Shown piece by piece: positions 1 through 11,646 of a stretch of 64,000 nt of DNA (the first letter of the stretch is position 1; every line of letters begins with the position of its first letter). A program made the position numbers and the translations under genes. The stretch covers positions 1 to 64,000 of the forward strand of contig JASAND010011200.1 of NCBI GenBank assembly GCA_030248195.1, given 5' to 3'. This DNA is from Trissonchulus latispiculum. Its lineage: Eukaryota; Nematoda; Enoplea; Enoplida; Ironidae. A model generated the notes under the pieces. It saw nothing but the letters and a program-made list of their open reading frames with translations, ran no database searches and had not been told where the DNA came from.

Positions 1-267
1 ATACACAATATGCAAATTACTCATGCAAATTAGTTTTCAATAAAAGTAGACTGTCCTACATTTCCACGTCTAGATCATCTCTTCCTCTTCCTACTGAAGG
101 ACGAAGTCAGGCAAATTCGGCCTGATACAAATCTGGATTTCTTCATATCCTTCTGGGTCTTCCGTCCATGGGCTTATTTCCATCACCACCATTTGAATCC
201 GATTTTGGTTGATCCACAGCAGCATTTTCTTCGACGGGAATCATCACATCATGCTCCTCGTCGGTCA

Positions 268-694
268 TTTACGTGAAAGGAGTGGATTTTGTGAGTTTCT
301 TGGCATTCCACGTTTTCCCGTAGCTGAGGAGGAATGTTGAGGGGCCCTTCTGCTGGACCACTCGCTTCGGCTTCGCTCATGAATGCTTGCCCTTCGGTGA
401 GTGTGACAATTTGTGACGGACCCAATCACCCACTGAAATCTCGGCATGAATATTCGGCGTTGGGTTTTGGTTATCCTGTACGTCTGGCCTAGTCAGTTTC
501 GTCTTCATCTCCCGACCAGCATGTAAGCTGACAAATGGAGACTTCCCAGTCACAGAATAATCGCTGCTTCGATATGTGACCAGGATCTTCCTGAGTGCAT
601 TTTCTCAAGCTGTGCCATCCAGATAGGCAGACTGCAGACCCTCCTTCAGGACCCTATTGTGACCCATCATGCCGTTTGCCATCTGATTATGCCC
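268..694 (-). pseudogene. Ty3/gypsy-type integrase C-terminal remnant
   Basis: On the minus strand one frame reads through the end of an LTR-retrotransposon integrase. An NRVLKEGL block is followed by ALRKILVTYRS, TGKSPF, GDWVRHKL and VVQQKGPSTFLLSYG. That is the usual order of the end of the catalytic core and the C-terminal domain. Two in-frame TGA codons interrupt it, one just before ENALRKIL and one after SPKGKHS, and it ends at a TAA near position 270. Neither the catalytic triad nor LTRs are seen nearby. It is a dead fragment. Placement in Ty3/gypsy rather than BEL is by resemblance only. Confidence 0.7.
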
Positions 695-1111
<417 letters not shown>

Positions 1112-1224
1112 AGCTTTTCGATAAAGTTAGACAGTTATCGAAACCAAAATATCGACTCCCCATTTGAAGCGCTAACTGAGAGTTGATACCTAATCCCGAA
1201 GAACAAATCAAACGAGGGAGAGGG

Positions 1225-2430
1225 TACTTCAACAACTTGTTAAATGCTGACCCTCCACAGAACCCTCTCGAAGTCGACGATTTGCCATATAAAGGGGAAA
1301 CGATGGAAGAGACCATTCCTTGCCCCCCAGCCAAGAAGAAATCACTGCAGTTGTGAAGTCGTTGAAGTACAACAAAGCAGCTGGAATGGATGGAATTCCA
1401 CCGGAAGCCTTTCAGCAGGAGGCAATGTAATGATCGATAGTCTGCTGGAGCTTTTCGGGCTAATCTGGCATTATGAGACTACACCCGAATGTTGGAAAAC
1501 AGCTGTTATTGCTCCCGTTTACAAAAAAGGATATCGCAGCAGCTGTAGCAATTATAGAGGTATCTCCTCGCTTTGCATTGCATTGAAGCTGTTCGCGGCT
1601 GTTGTGCTTAACCGAAATCGAAGAAGGTCAACCGAACTAACTAGAGAGAATCAGGCTGGTATTCGTCAAGGCAGAGGTTGTGTTGATCAGATCTTTACAG
1701 TCAAGCTCTACAGCGACGGCACGAATTCCGGAAGCCCACTGTTCCGGTCTTAGTTGATTTTAATGCTGCATTTGACTCCATCGATCGGTCATCACTCTTG
1801 TCTATCATGACCTCTGAAGGCGTGCAGGCTAAACTAGTCAGGCTCATAGAAACACTCTACTCTGATACTAAGTGCAGGGTGCGAGCCAACAGTCAGTTAT
1901 CCAACCCGTTCAGTTTCAAAACTGGGGTGCGCCAAGGCTCTGTTTGTCGGCATCGCTTTTTAATTACATGGTAGATTGTGTTCTGTCGTCCGCACTGTTA
2001 CCAACAGACGGAGTGGAGACGGGAGAACACTCCCGAATTGCTAACCTTGACTACGCAGACCACATTGTTGTACTAGCAGAGTCAGCTCAGCATATGCAGG
2101 ACAGCATTGCGAGAATCGCTTTTACTTCTGTAAAGGTTGGTCTGCACATAAGTACCACGAAAACGAAGGTAATGTCTTATTGCTGCCAGAATCCGCCTGT
2201 TATATCTCTGTATAGTTCAGCCCAATAAGTGATTAATGAATTCTCTTATCTCGGGTCTGTTTTCACTGCTACCGGTGACATAGGTTCTGAAATCGGGAAT
2301 AGAATTTCGAAGGCATAGCGTGCTTTTGCATTATTCAACAAATGTCTTTGGGCAAAACCATCAGTGACTAAGCTTGCTGAATTTGATGCAGCGATTATAT
2401 GCCTACCTTACTTTACGGTTGCGAGGCTTG
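1225..2430 (+). pseudogene. LINE (non-LTR) reverse transcriptase remnant
   Basis: Reverse-transcriptase blocks occur in order but in shifting frames. W-KTAVIAPVYKKG and NYRGIS appear near 1,490-1,570, and ENQAGIRQGRGCVDQI at about 1,648-1,695. VDFNAAFDSIDR is near 1,750, TGVRQGS near 1,925 and DYADHIVVLAE near 2,050. A FSYLGS-like block and a weak LPTLLYGCE-like ending follow to about 2,430. The catalytic YADD box reads YADH. Frame changes occur near 1,750 and 1,960 and there is an internal TAG near 2,320. The order matches CR1/RTE/Jockey-type LINEs but the clade cannot be assigned. No endonuclease domain is seen. It is inactive. Confidence 0.85.
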
Positions 2431-2555
2431 AATCTGGGTACATTTTCAAAAATTAATTTACTTCAGCCTGCAAAAAACCTGAAGAATTGCACTTCTTAAC
2501 AAGAATAAAAATCCGTTAAAAGCTTTTTTCTAAAACCAAGCTTGGTTTCATTGTA

Positions 2556-2750
2556 TATGTTAAATATCAGCAACCCAGAAAGGTTGAAATCAACGCAATA
2601 AATTAGTAGTCTCAACGTCCGGGGATGTGGCTTAGTGGTAGAGCGTTCTACTCTTAAACCAAAGCTCGGAGGTTCGATCCCAGCCCTGAACACTTTTCTT
2701 CACATCTTTCAGATCCTAATTTCAATCTTTCACATTTGGCGACCGTGCCG
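2556..2750 (+). mobile_element. tRNA-derived SINE-like unit, copy 1
   Basis: A tRNA-like head at 2,621-2,690 has an A box (TGGCTTAGTGGTAGAGCG) and a B box (GGTTCGATCCC at 2,671). Its 5' end resembles tRNA-Ala, but the 3' end (CCCTGAA) does not pair with the 5' GGGGATG, so no acceptor stem forms and it is not a working tRNA gene. The flanks (TTAAATATCAGC upstream, CTTTTCTTCACATCTTTCAGATCC downstream, read with small changes) recur in copy 2. Confidence 0.65.
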
Positions 2751-3047
2751 TGTCCTTACCGCTCTGAGGAGATGAAGTGGTTTAAGATGCCTGAGAATGG
2801 TGGAATTGCAGGTCCTTGAGACTTATATATGGTCCTCGTGGTGCTGAGGGTTATAATATGGTTTATGGTTCTTATGTGATTTGTTTTTAAAGGTTCCCGG
2901 CTTAGAAGAAGAATGAAGTATGATATGGCCTCGGGTTAGGAGGCAGCCGGGATGCCACCGTTAGACCACAATGGTGCTTTGATTTGAGGACCCGACCTGC
3001 AATTCCCGGAAATGCGAGACCGAATTTCAATTAGCAAGGAGAGTATG

Positions 3048-3222
3048 TTAAATATCAGCAAACGAGAAAGGTTGAAAGCAGCTTAATAGATTAGTCTCAA
3101 CGTCTGGGGATGTGTTTTAGTGGTAGAGTGTTCTACTCTTAAACCAAAGCTCGGCGGTTCGATCCCCACCCTGGATACTTTTCTTCACATCTTTCAGATC
3201 CTGATTTCAACCTTTCACATAA
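3048..3222 (+). mobile_element. tRNA-derived SINE-like unit, copy 2
   Basis: This is a second copy of the unit at 2,556-2,750, with the tRNA-like part at 3,106-3,175. The A box is degraded (GTTTTAGTGGTAGAGTG) and the B box is intact (GGTTCGATCCCC). The ~300 bp between the copies (2,750-3,048) is not repeated and holds no gene. The direct repetition suggests either a SINE with both ends tRNA-related or a tandem duplication. Confidence 0.6.
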
Positions 3223-3596
3223 ATATATATGAGAAAATAAAGTTTTAGGTTACATTTTTATATAAAAGTAACTTCTTAACTCCAAATAATGAACGAGTAA
3301 TAATGGTTCAAATTTGATGTCTCCAAAAGGAATCACCAACTAAACAATAAAAAGAGATTCGTAGGCCTCACGGCAACTCAAGCTGATCATAGACAGCCCA
3401 GGAAATTACTGAAAACTAGTGCGAAAACAACCACTATATCTTTGCAACCATTTTATGCAGTGCATACACAACTTGCCCTGACCTCAAGTCCACTCTACGG
3501 CTTTCAATGGCACAGAGCGGTTTTCTATACCCCCTCTCCTGTCTGCGATTTGTTTTTTATTTGCCTTCGTTCAATTTGTACATTATATATTGTGCA

Positions 3597-4302
3597 ATGC
3601 CAACTGAAGGTCAGATGGAAGATGAAAATCCCAGGAACAATGGTATGGTTGTATCCCATGAGGAACTATCAAGCCTGATCAAACGTGCCATGTACTCCAA
3701 AATGGTCTAAGTCGATCAAAAACTATTTAAGCCCCCCGATCAGCCAAAGCTCAGATATAAAGGAAACCAAGCGCAGTCGGATTTTAACGATGATCTGCGT
3801 TCCAACCTTTCCATGGCCTCTCGTTTCTTGAAGGCCGGTGACCAGGACAGCCTTAAAAAGGCTTCCAATATCTTGAAAGACGACAAGGATAAGATTGGTC
3901 TACGACAGAAAATGATCAAATTGGCTGACCGCTCAGGATGGGACGTTGTATATGAGTATGTTGGAGATGATCTGGCGTCCGATTAGGAAGACGAAAGAAA
4001 AATCAGATCAGCAGAAGCGAGAGCGCTGAAGAAACATAAACTCGCGAGAGGTTGGCCTTTTCGGCCGACCACGCCGTGCCTGGGACAACGCTTTCCAGTA
4101 TCCAAATTTCAATAACCAGCAGCAACAACAGCAAACCTCCATTCAAAGCCTGTTCCAAGCCGGTCCAAGCAATGCCTGGAACTCAGCATCCCAAGCTTCC
4201 GCCAGCAGTTTCAGACCCAGACAGAAGTATCCTTGCTATGAATGCGGTAAGATCGGTCACTGGGCCTATGACTGTCCTCTCAGAAATGCCACCAAACAGT
4301 GA
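3597..4302 (+). pseudogene. Gag-like protein with CCHC zinc knuckle (DIRS-like), broken
   Basis: The reading frame starts near the ATG at 3,597 and has stops at about 3,708 and 3,984. Its middle reads as a gag-like helical protein with the block RYKGNQAQSDFN and later GWDVVYEYVGDDLA. Near 4,228-4,270 a CYECGKIGHWAYDC motif gives a perfect C-x2-C-x4-H-x4-C nucleic-acid-binding knuckle. The reverse transcriptase follows at once in another frame, as expected for gag-pol order. Stops and the frame change make it a pseudogene. Confidence 0.65.
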
Positions 4303-5503
4303 ACCTCCCCGAAGCGAACCAGTTCTTAATTGTAAGTTAACCAGTAATGTCAAAGGTAGTTTAAAAAGTAATTTTTCTTTTTGGATAGAAATCAATACCT
4401 CGAAGTTTGTGCAGAAGACTATTTCCTCTGGGTACATAATACCTTTCACTACGGAACCACTGCCAAAGAAAATGCGCAATAACAAATCGGCGCTGATTAA
4501 TTCTCAATTCGTTGCGACAGAAATTGTTAACCTCGTTAGGGCAGGCCTTGCAATTGAGCTCGTTAATGGGAACGAACCCACTGTCGTGAAACCACTCTCA
4601 GTTGCGACACAAGCTTCAAGAAAGAAAAGGTTGATTCTAGACTTAAGATACGTCAATAATCACGTGAGAAAGCAAAAAGTAAAGCTAGAAGATATTCGAA
4701 CAGCAGAGCCATACTTGAGCCCTAGCGGGTTTATGTTCTCCTTTGATCTCAAGAGTGGTTATCACCATGTGGACATAGCACCCCACCATCAAAAGTTGTT
4801 CGGTTTCCAATGGATGTGTAACGGCTTCGTGCGTTATTTTCAGTTTACAGTTATGCCTTTTGGCCCGTATTCCGCCCCCTACATTTTTACAAAAGTCTTA
4901 AGACCACTAGTAAAGCTCTGGCGGTCACAGGGTATTCCTTTTGTAATTTACTTGGATGACGGTTTTGGTTGTGCCGAGTCTTATGAAAAAGCTAAGAGTA
5001 GTTCGGAAGTTATCCAAAAAGATTTACCTTCAGCCGGTTGGCAATGTAATACCGAAAAATCCCAATGGGAACCTGCTCAGCGCTTAGTTTGGCTGGGTGA
5101 TGGTATTGATCTGAAAAGTTTTTCTTATTTCATCCCGCAATCAAAAGTTGTAACAATATGCGAATGCCTAAAAACGTTGGTGTTAAAAAATATATTCCAC
5201 GTAACTACTCTCGCGTCAGTGGCAGGAAAACTTCATTCCTTGACTTTAGTCGTAGGACCACTGACTGGTCTCAAAACGAGGGCGTTGTATTCCAACATCG
5301 CCTCTGCCGGCACTTGGAACAGCTGGATTAAACTAACTTTGTCATCGAAGTCAGAAGTTTTATTTTGGTTAAAGTTTCTTCCAAAACTTCAACCGAGGAA
5401 AATTAAAAATCTTCAGTTGCCATCCGCAGCTGTTTTATTATATACTTTATACTCTACATACCGTTCTGTCCTATGTTCTATTAAAACTGACGTGACAGTG
5501 TAA
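4303..5503 (+). pseudogene. DIRS-like reverse transcriptase, 3'-truncated
   Basis: The open frame extends upstream to about 4,052, but the recognisable enzyme begins near 4,400. Blocks in order are KKRLILDLRYVN (~4,620), FDLKSGYHHVDI (~4,740), a thumb-side FTVMPFG..SAPYIFTKVLRPL block (~4,845-4,915) and the catalytic YLDDG (~4,948). YIFTKxLRPLV with YLDDG is typical of DIRS/PAT-type elements. The frame stops at 5,503, where an RNase H domain would be expected. Catalytic aspartates are present, so the RT part decayed little compared with its gag. Confidence 0.8.
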
Positions 5504-5754
5504 GCGATGGCAAGTACATAACCAAGATTATTCGCCAACGCAGAATAATGATTCAAATTTGATGTCTCCAAAAGAAATCACCAACTTAAACAATAAAAAA
5601 GAGATTCGTGAGCCTCACGGCAACGCAAACTGATCATAGATAGCCCAGGAAATTATACTGAAAACTAGTGCGAAAACCCCCATTATATCTTTGCAACCAT
5701 TTTATGTAGTGCATACTGCATACACAACTTGCCGTGACCTTAAGTTCGGTTAAC

Positions 5755-5848
5755 GATTGTGTGCTTTGTGCTTTTGCGCTTTTGTGCTTTGTGCTTCTGT
5801 GCTTTGTGCTTTTGTGCTTTTGTGCTTTGTGCTTTCTCGGTTCATGAT
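5755..5848. repeat. TGTGCTTT short tandem repeat
   Basis: About ten imperfect copies of a 7-9-bp unit (TGTGCTTT, TTGTGCT) lie just after the right direct repeat of the DIRS-like element. Confidence 0.85.
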
Positions 5849-6297
5849 GGTTTTCTGTGTCAAACAATGTCAAACATTTTTGAGTTGTGCTTTCAGTGCT
5901 TTCTAATCAAAACAGGCCTTGTTCTATGCTGATTGGTCGAAAACTGAAACTGAACGTCACATGAGTGCTACAGTTTGCCCCAATGTTGAACTAAAATTCA
6001 CTTGGACAGTATAAAAACAAAAGATTTAATTGTTGAGAGCATAAGTATTTAATAATTATTATGAGTTAGCTATCGTAAATTCGTAAATAAATAAAGATTT
6101 CAGACAAAATTTCAATTGATTTGATAATTTAAAATAATTATTTTTAATTATTATATAAATGATCGTTATTTATTATTAAATTATATTATTTAAAACGTTA
6201 ATAAATCCATTCTGTTAACGTTTTTTCAAAACATGAAAATTTGGAATTCCCTCCGATTCCCTTAGTATGCAACGGCCAAAAAAATATGTGTAACTGA
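5849..6297. other. AT-rich spacer without gene
   Basis: There is no reading frame of note. The sequence is very AT-rich from 6,030 to 6,230. Nothing else was recognised. Confidence 0.4.
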
Positions 6298-7436
6298 CTA
6301 AGAGCTTTTTCGCGCAGCGAGTTTAACACACTCAATCCTTTTCGCGCACAGGGTTAAGAACTTAAGGTGGTGATTCCTTTTGGGCACAAATTGTTGGTTG
6401 GCGGCACAGATCAGGATGAAATTTGGCGAAACTTTCCGAAATACGTTCATTTAGCGTTCTAACACCCTCCGCGCAATCCCGGTTAAAAAATTCGAGATTT
6501 CCGATCAGGGCGGTTTTTCCCAATTTCTGAAAGCTTGGCAGCAGCTATACAGTTGTGACTATATTCATCTGAAAGATCTCGTTGAGTTTCACATTTTTGC
6601 TTTTGAAAGCAACTTTCTAGCTTTTCTCTAGCGTGCGCTAGAGCAGAATTTCTTGTTTTGGCGTCGAAAACTTGTCATTTTTGCAGCAATCAAATAATCC
6701 TTCTTGAACTACGCAAGCCGTAAAATCAAATTAAAGGCGTCGATCTGAAGGTCTCATAGGGGCCAATGATCTCACGCATGATCGTCTTCCAACTGCTATC
6801 CCGTAGACTGCTATCATAAGAAATGTAGTTTTCGCAAAAACACGACCAATTTTTTTCCAAAGATTGTGGAGCATTCACCATGCAAGCTGGAGGCTGCTAC
6901 TTTACAAATGAGTTCTGCACAAGTATACCCAGGGACGTTTTTTTAGTTGCCCCGATTACTGCTTTCTAGCCGAAGTAATCGCTTGACAAATTTGGAAAAA
7001 GTAGGCAAAAACAGGTTACGCACACGTTTCAGCTTATTTCTCCATAACGAAGAGCGATTTCACGATAAATAAAAAATCGTCCCCAGCTATTTGACGGAGG
7101 TATCGAATGATATAACCGATGTCTGGCGAAAAAATTTACTTGAGTCTGCAAAAAATCTGAAAGATTATACTTCTTCTAAAATGTGTTAAAAATGTTTTTG
7201 AAAAGCAACATTAGTTCCATGCTATGCATTAGAAAGAGAAAATGTCAAGCTCCATTTTGATATAAAAATGGCTTCTTAACTCCAAGTAATGAATGAATAA
7301 TGATGGTGCAAACTTTATGTGACCAAAGGGAATCACCACCTTAAGAAACTTAAATAGTTTATTTTAACTCAGCGAGAGGTTAAACGAGTTAAAAAATTTA
7401 ACTCTACTCTTAGCGCGATCGCGAAAAGGCCCTTAG
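6298..7436. mobile_element. Short TIR element hosting family A copy A1
   Basis: The outer ends are CTAAGAGCTTTTTCGCG (6,298) and CGCGAAAAGGCCCTTAG (to about 7,436), which are inverted. Removing the family A element between 6,366 and 7,340 leaves an element of about 160 bp whose internal TTAA was the target. It has no coding capacity. Confidence 0.6.
6366..7340 (+). mobile_element. Family A TTAA element, complete copy A1
   Basis: This 975-bp non-coding element is bounded by TTAA at 6,362-6,365 and 7,341-7,344. Its ends are GGTGGTGATTCC and GGAATCACCACC, a near-perfect TIR. The interior is AT-rich with no transposase frame. Other copies are at 20,490-20,962, 40,260-41,211 and 57,947-58,921, plus the broken A0. 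TTAA target duplication is the mark of piggyBac-type transposons. A piggyBac source is inferred from this alone. Confidence 0.85.
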
Positions 7437-7667
7437 TGTTGTAATATTGTTATTTTCAATTAAATAAGTATTCACAAGTTTTTTGAGATATACTGCTGGG
7501 CTTGTAGCGACCTATTTGATATTGTAATTTGTCTCATTTGCACAACTAAACCTCTTGTTTACTGCATCTCTTCATGTAAATTAAGGTGGAAGCTAAATGT
7601 CGAATCCGATAATTGCAGGTTCTTCACTTCTTACGCCCAAACAGCAATGGTACCAGCAACTTTTAGC

Positions 7668-8006
7668 TAAGGGACTTCATCCATTTAGCAAAAGTAGCTC
7701 AAGGTAAAGCTACGGTAAGCGCAGCGTATATTTAAAAGTAGAATTCAATCGTAGATGCGCAGTACCTACGGTAGGTTTTACACTAGTTTTTCTGTGACTT
7801 AACTTTTTGCTTTTCTGGAAGCTGGCTATTTCAAATGGAACTAAACAGCAAGAGCTTAAGAAAAACTGTAAGTTTGTACGCAAAAACTAGCTCTTACAAA
7901 TTGCTATTCACTGACTAAACTACGCTACAAACCGTACCTACGGAAACCGTAGACATACCGTAGGTTAAATCTAAGCTACGGTCGCTAAATGGATGAGGTT
8001 CCTAAG
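7668..8006. mobile_element. 339-bp TIR element (MITE)
   Basis: The ends CTAAGGGACTTCATCCATTTAGC and its near-complement GCTAAATGGATGAGGTTCCTAAG are inverted over 23 bp. Several TACGGTA/TACCGTAG blocks inside form further inverted pairs. No open frame. Confidence 0.8.
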
Positions 8007-11000
8007 TCAATGCCAGAACCTACATAATCTATCTACTGTACTAAATATTTCTATTTCAACGGAATTGCGAGAGCGAATACCAACCAACTCCCAACCCAAG
8101 ACTGTGTCTGCCCTGTTTATCTTGTTACAAACTGTTGTATTACAAATTCTTTTGCAAACTCTTAATAAGTCTCGCGCACAACGTGTAAGAGGCATTAAAC
8201 AGAGCACACAAGGAAACTAAAATAGTTGTTGAGCAGCAGACATAAAAATCAATTACTCTTCAGCTGGTATAGCCAACGGCCAAAGGACACCGGTCGGTCA
8301 AATAGTCGGCCTGCTTCCTGCCAATCACCGGCTAACTAACTGCGGCTAACGTGCAATAGAGCGACCAATTCTGTTTGCAAGTAAATTCTCTACAAACGGT
8401 TTGGTCGTCCGGCGTCCACTGACCGTCCGCCGTACCAACGCTGGTTTCAGTAGCAATAGGATTGACTGTTGAAAAACCCATCCTTAAAGGAAGAATCGTC
8501 TTTTCTGGTGGGACCACCGGTATCAATGACAGTGAAGGAAGAAGAGAATCCTATAGCTATAGCTGCTTGCATTTGTTCTTGCACACATGTTAAACTAATG
8601 TCTGAACTCTTGGTTTAGTTGCGGGCCGTGTTTTCCCGCGGGGCGGGACAGGTTGGTGTCAGTAAATCTTCGTAACCGCAATCTGGCGCCGGTCGTTGTG
8701 TGGTTCTACCCTGAAATTTTAAATAATTTTGTCTAAAAATCTAAGAGAAATTTAGTAGTCTAATTAGTCTAATAAGCGTTGGTGTCATCAAAATGTTGAC
8801 AATTAATCCCTGCACGTCTCAAAGTTTCGGCGATTTCAAGCCTGTGATAAAACTTAAGTTTGCTTGATTACTGTAGTATTTTAAATTTACTCATCAATGC
8901 AGCTTCTGCTAGGCTTTTTAGGTTATTAGAATTAGAAGTGTTAGCTTTAAAACCTGGAAATACATTAATTTTGTATAAATTGAAACTTCGCAAATGTTTA
9001 TTTTTTATTTAATCTTTCGACCAAAATGAACAGAAACTGAAACATCTTGGGAAACATGGTTAATATGGTATGGTACTCAGTTTCTCGATGTATGGAACAC
9101 GAGCTATGTAGTGTACGTCGGATCATTCAAATAACTCTTTTGGATGATATCGCTATATGGAAGTTGCGGCAACCCATTTTCGCTACTTAGCTAGTTCTGT
9201 ATACAATTAGATAATGACAATTCTGAAAATATATCCGAATTGACGACCATATTAGTCACAAACAAATTAAAAGCTATACTGAAACAGTCCATTCCAAACA
9301 TTGAATAAAAATGACATAACAATGAACAATTACTGCAAGATAAAACTCGCGAGGTCCATCAATATTAAATGGATCTCTCCCTTCTACCCTATTTTTTGAA
9401 TTTTTTGACCAATAAATTAAAAATGTTGTATTGGTGCACACTGGAGAGCATGGAGAGGAACCAAAAGGATTAAAAAAGCTTTTATTCCCATTTTAGCTAA
9501 AAACTTAATGCAGGGGTCTTCTGGGACATTGAGCACGTATATGAAATCCGTTTTCGATAAGTAGGATAAGCTTACATCCTAAGGTTACAACTTTAGCTTA
9601 TTTCAAGCTAACGAAAAGCTGGATCGAAACGGGGGTGTCAGATTTGCGTCTAGCACTCCAGAAAAACCTACATATATACACGCAAGATTTTAGCAAAATC
9701 ATGGACAAAAACGTTTTAATTTCCTTGATCCCCGCGTAGTAGTTCAAATTTGAGGTTTCTAAACTGAAATCTTGAAACTTGAAATCTGAAACTTTAAATC
9801 TGAGATTTTTAAAAAAATTATAAAAGTTTAAAATTCTTGAATTCATCAGCTTCCAGTATGCACTCATGCAAAATTTTAGAGTTTATTGGTCAAAAAAGTT
9901 AATAGTTAAGCTGGGGGGGGGCGGACGAGATCCTATTAATGATTGTTTATGAATAATTTTAATATACAAAAACAATCGTACTCGTACATAATAAATAACA
10001 TAATCTCCAAGTTATAAAAAGAGTATCAAAAGCAAATCCTAGAAAAATTTATGCGGAGAAATTCACGGGCAGAGAAGATGAATCGAAAAACTGACTTCAG
10101 ATTATTGTTCAGCGGCCCAGAAAGCCCCTACATACAACTTTTCAGCAAAATCGTAGACAAAATCTTTTTCGGTTTCGAAAATTTCGCGGATTCGAAAAAT
10201 TTTGCAATATTTGAACCCAGCGTGGTCGAAAACATACTAAATTTTAGCTCATTTGGTCCAGTTTTAAAAATTTGGAGTGGTGAGGTAACCGAGGCAAACC
10301 CGAATTCACTTCATAGTCCATCCACATTTAAATTGTTTTAAGAGTTTTCAGCACTAACGGTTACCTGAAGGCGCTGTGAACATTAAAGACATTCCGACAC
10401 TATGGCGTTAGTCTAATCTGATTGGCTATTGCATTAACTGTGTTGGGAAGTCCCATGTCTTCTCTTTTTTCCGTATAGACACTGAGGAGACTTGCTCGCG
10501 CCAAACTGTCTACCTATCGAGTTTAGTACAATTTGTCATATGGGAGTAAATGATCAGAAATTTCCTGTTATACTGGAATCGTAAATGGTGAGTTTTTGTG
10601 GATGTTTTAATTTTCTTGAAAATGTTTACTGTACTCTCCGTGTGTACGCGGTTGTATTGCTGTTGTAAAAATGTGTACATACATAACGTATATACGTTCG
10701 TACGTATACTCAACTCTCCCGTACAGTTTATGATTTCGTGTCCTGTATACAGACAGAAAGCATGGCACTGTTGCCTGTGGTTATAGTTTGTGTAGACTTG
10801 CTGGAGCGATATTTTCGTTTAACATAAACCGAAGTGACGTTTAATGTTCGCTATGCTTTGTATTGTTTTGGCAGAATTACACTTGGTTTTATTTCTAATA
10901 AGATGTTTTGCTTAGAAAATGCGACCACCCATTTTCTTCTTGTTGCACACGTATATAATCCAATTTTTTGAAAAAGTTGACCTAAACAGGATAAAGATTA

Positions 11001-11141
11001 AACTCATGTAAAGGGTGTTTTGGGTGTGGTTGTATATGTTTATATATAATTTTATATATGTATATATATAGTGGTATATATACATAATAACGTTCAATCC
11101 GTATAAACCGCCCATTTAAATAAGTGGACAGGAATTTGCAT
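8007..11141. other. Gene-free repeat-rich spacer
   Basis: About 3.1 kb without a supportable gene. Short frames here have no family resemblance. Weakly similar AT-rich segments at 9,600-9,880 and 10,100-10,340 (shared 'CCTACATAYAxxxTTTxAGCAAAATC' pattern) look like decayed copies of one repeat. Another such copy may lie at 30,170-30,370. Confidence 0.5.
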
Positions 11142-11640
11142 GCATAGGTGTGGCTGGCTGGAGAAAAAACTGGGGGTGGGGTGTGAAAAAAGTAGGGAGG
11201 GGGTCTTGCGAAAAGGGGGGGTCGGAAAAAGTAGATTTGGAGGGAGGGAGGGGTAAGAAAAATTTTCGAGGGAGGTCGGAGAAAAACGGTTTTTCGTTGA
11301 GATACGGTAAAAGTTTCTCAATTTCCATCTATTTTTAACGATTTTTAAGTAATTAAGCGAATTTTAGCAATTTTTCGATTTTATTTTATTTTATTTATTT
11401 ATTTTATATATTTATTTTATTTATTTATTTTATTTTTTTCGATTTTCGACTTCAATTTTACTTTTTCGAAACTTCGATTTTCTTGGCAAAAATTTGCAAA
11501 AATTCAGGTAGGGGGAATTTTTAGGGGGTGGTCGGCTGAAATCAAGTTTGGGGGGAGGGGTAGAAAAACTTTTCATTGGGAGGGTCGGTGACCCCTCCAC
11601 TTGGGGGAGGGGTCCCCCCACCACCCCAACACACCTATGC
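11142..11640. mobile_element. 499-bp TIR element with 6-bp target duplication
   Basis: The ends are GCATAGGTGTG and CACACCTATGC, a perfect 11-bp TIR. TTGCAT flanks both sides (11,136-11,141 and 11,641-11,646) as a target site duplication. Subterminal G-runs on the left and both G- and C-rich runs on the right surround an AT-rich centre with runs of TTTATTTA. Non-coding. Confidence 0.75.
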
Positions 11641-11646
11641 TTGCAT

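Larger units (their letters stand above)
2453..3343 (+). mobile_element. Family A TTAA element, interrupted 5'-truncated copy (A0)
   Basis: 2,453-2,556 matches the 3' third of the intact copy at 6,366-7,340, at the block starting 'TTTACTT..GCCTGCAAAAAA'. 3,222-3,343 matches its end, 'GGAATCACCAAC'. Between them are two tRNA-related units, so the copy was split by later insertion. The 5' two thirds are missing and the LINE remnant abuts. Non-coding. Confidence 0.6.
3297..5743 (+). mobile_element. DIRS-like retroelement remnant between ~190-bp direct repeats
   Basis: Related segments of about 190 bp lie at 3,297-3,490 and 5,548-5,743. Each starts inside a family A end (TGATGTCTCCAAAAG) and runs through AATAAAAAGAGATTCG to ACACAACTTGCC. 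They bracket a gag-like region and a reverse transcriptase. The repeats may be true terminal repeats, or host repeat sequence duplicated when the retroelement arrived. No tyrosine recombinase, which DIRS elements need, is present before the right repeat. The element is therefore truncated or non-autonomous. Confidence 0.6.

Noticed and set aside
2621..2690. Functional tRNA gene
   Set aside because: The acceptor stem does not pair; a second degraded copy with shared flanks shows it is SINE-like.
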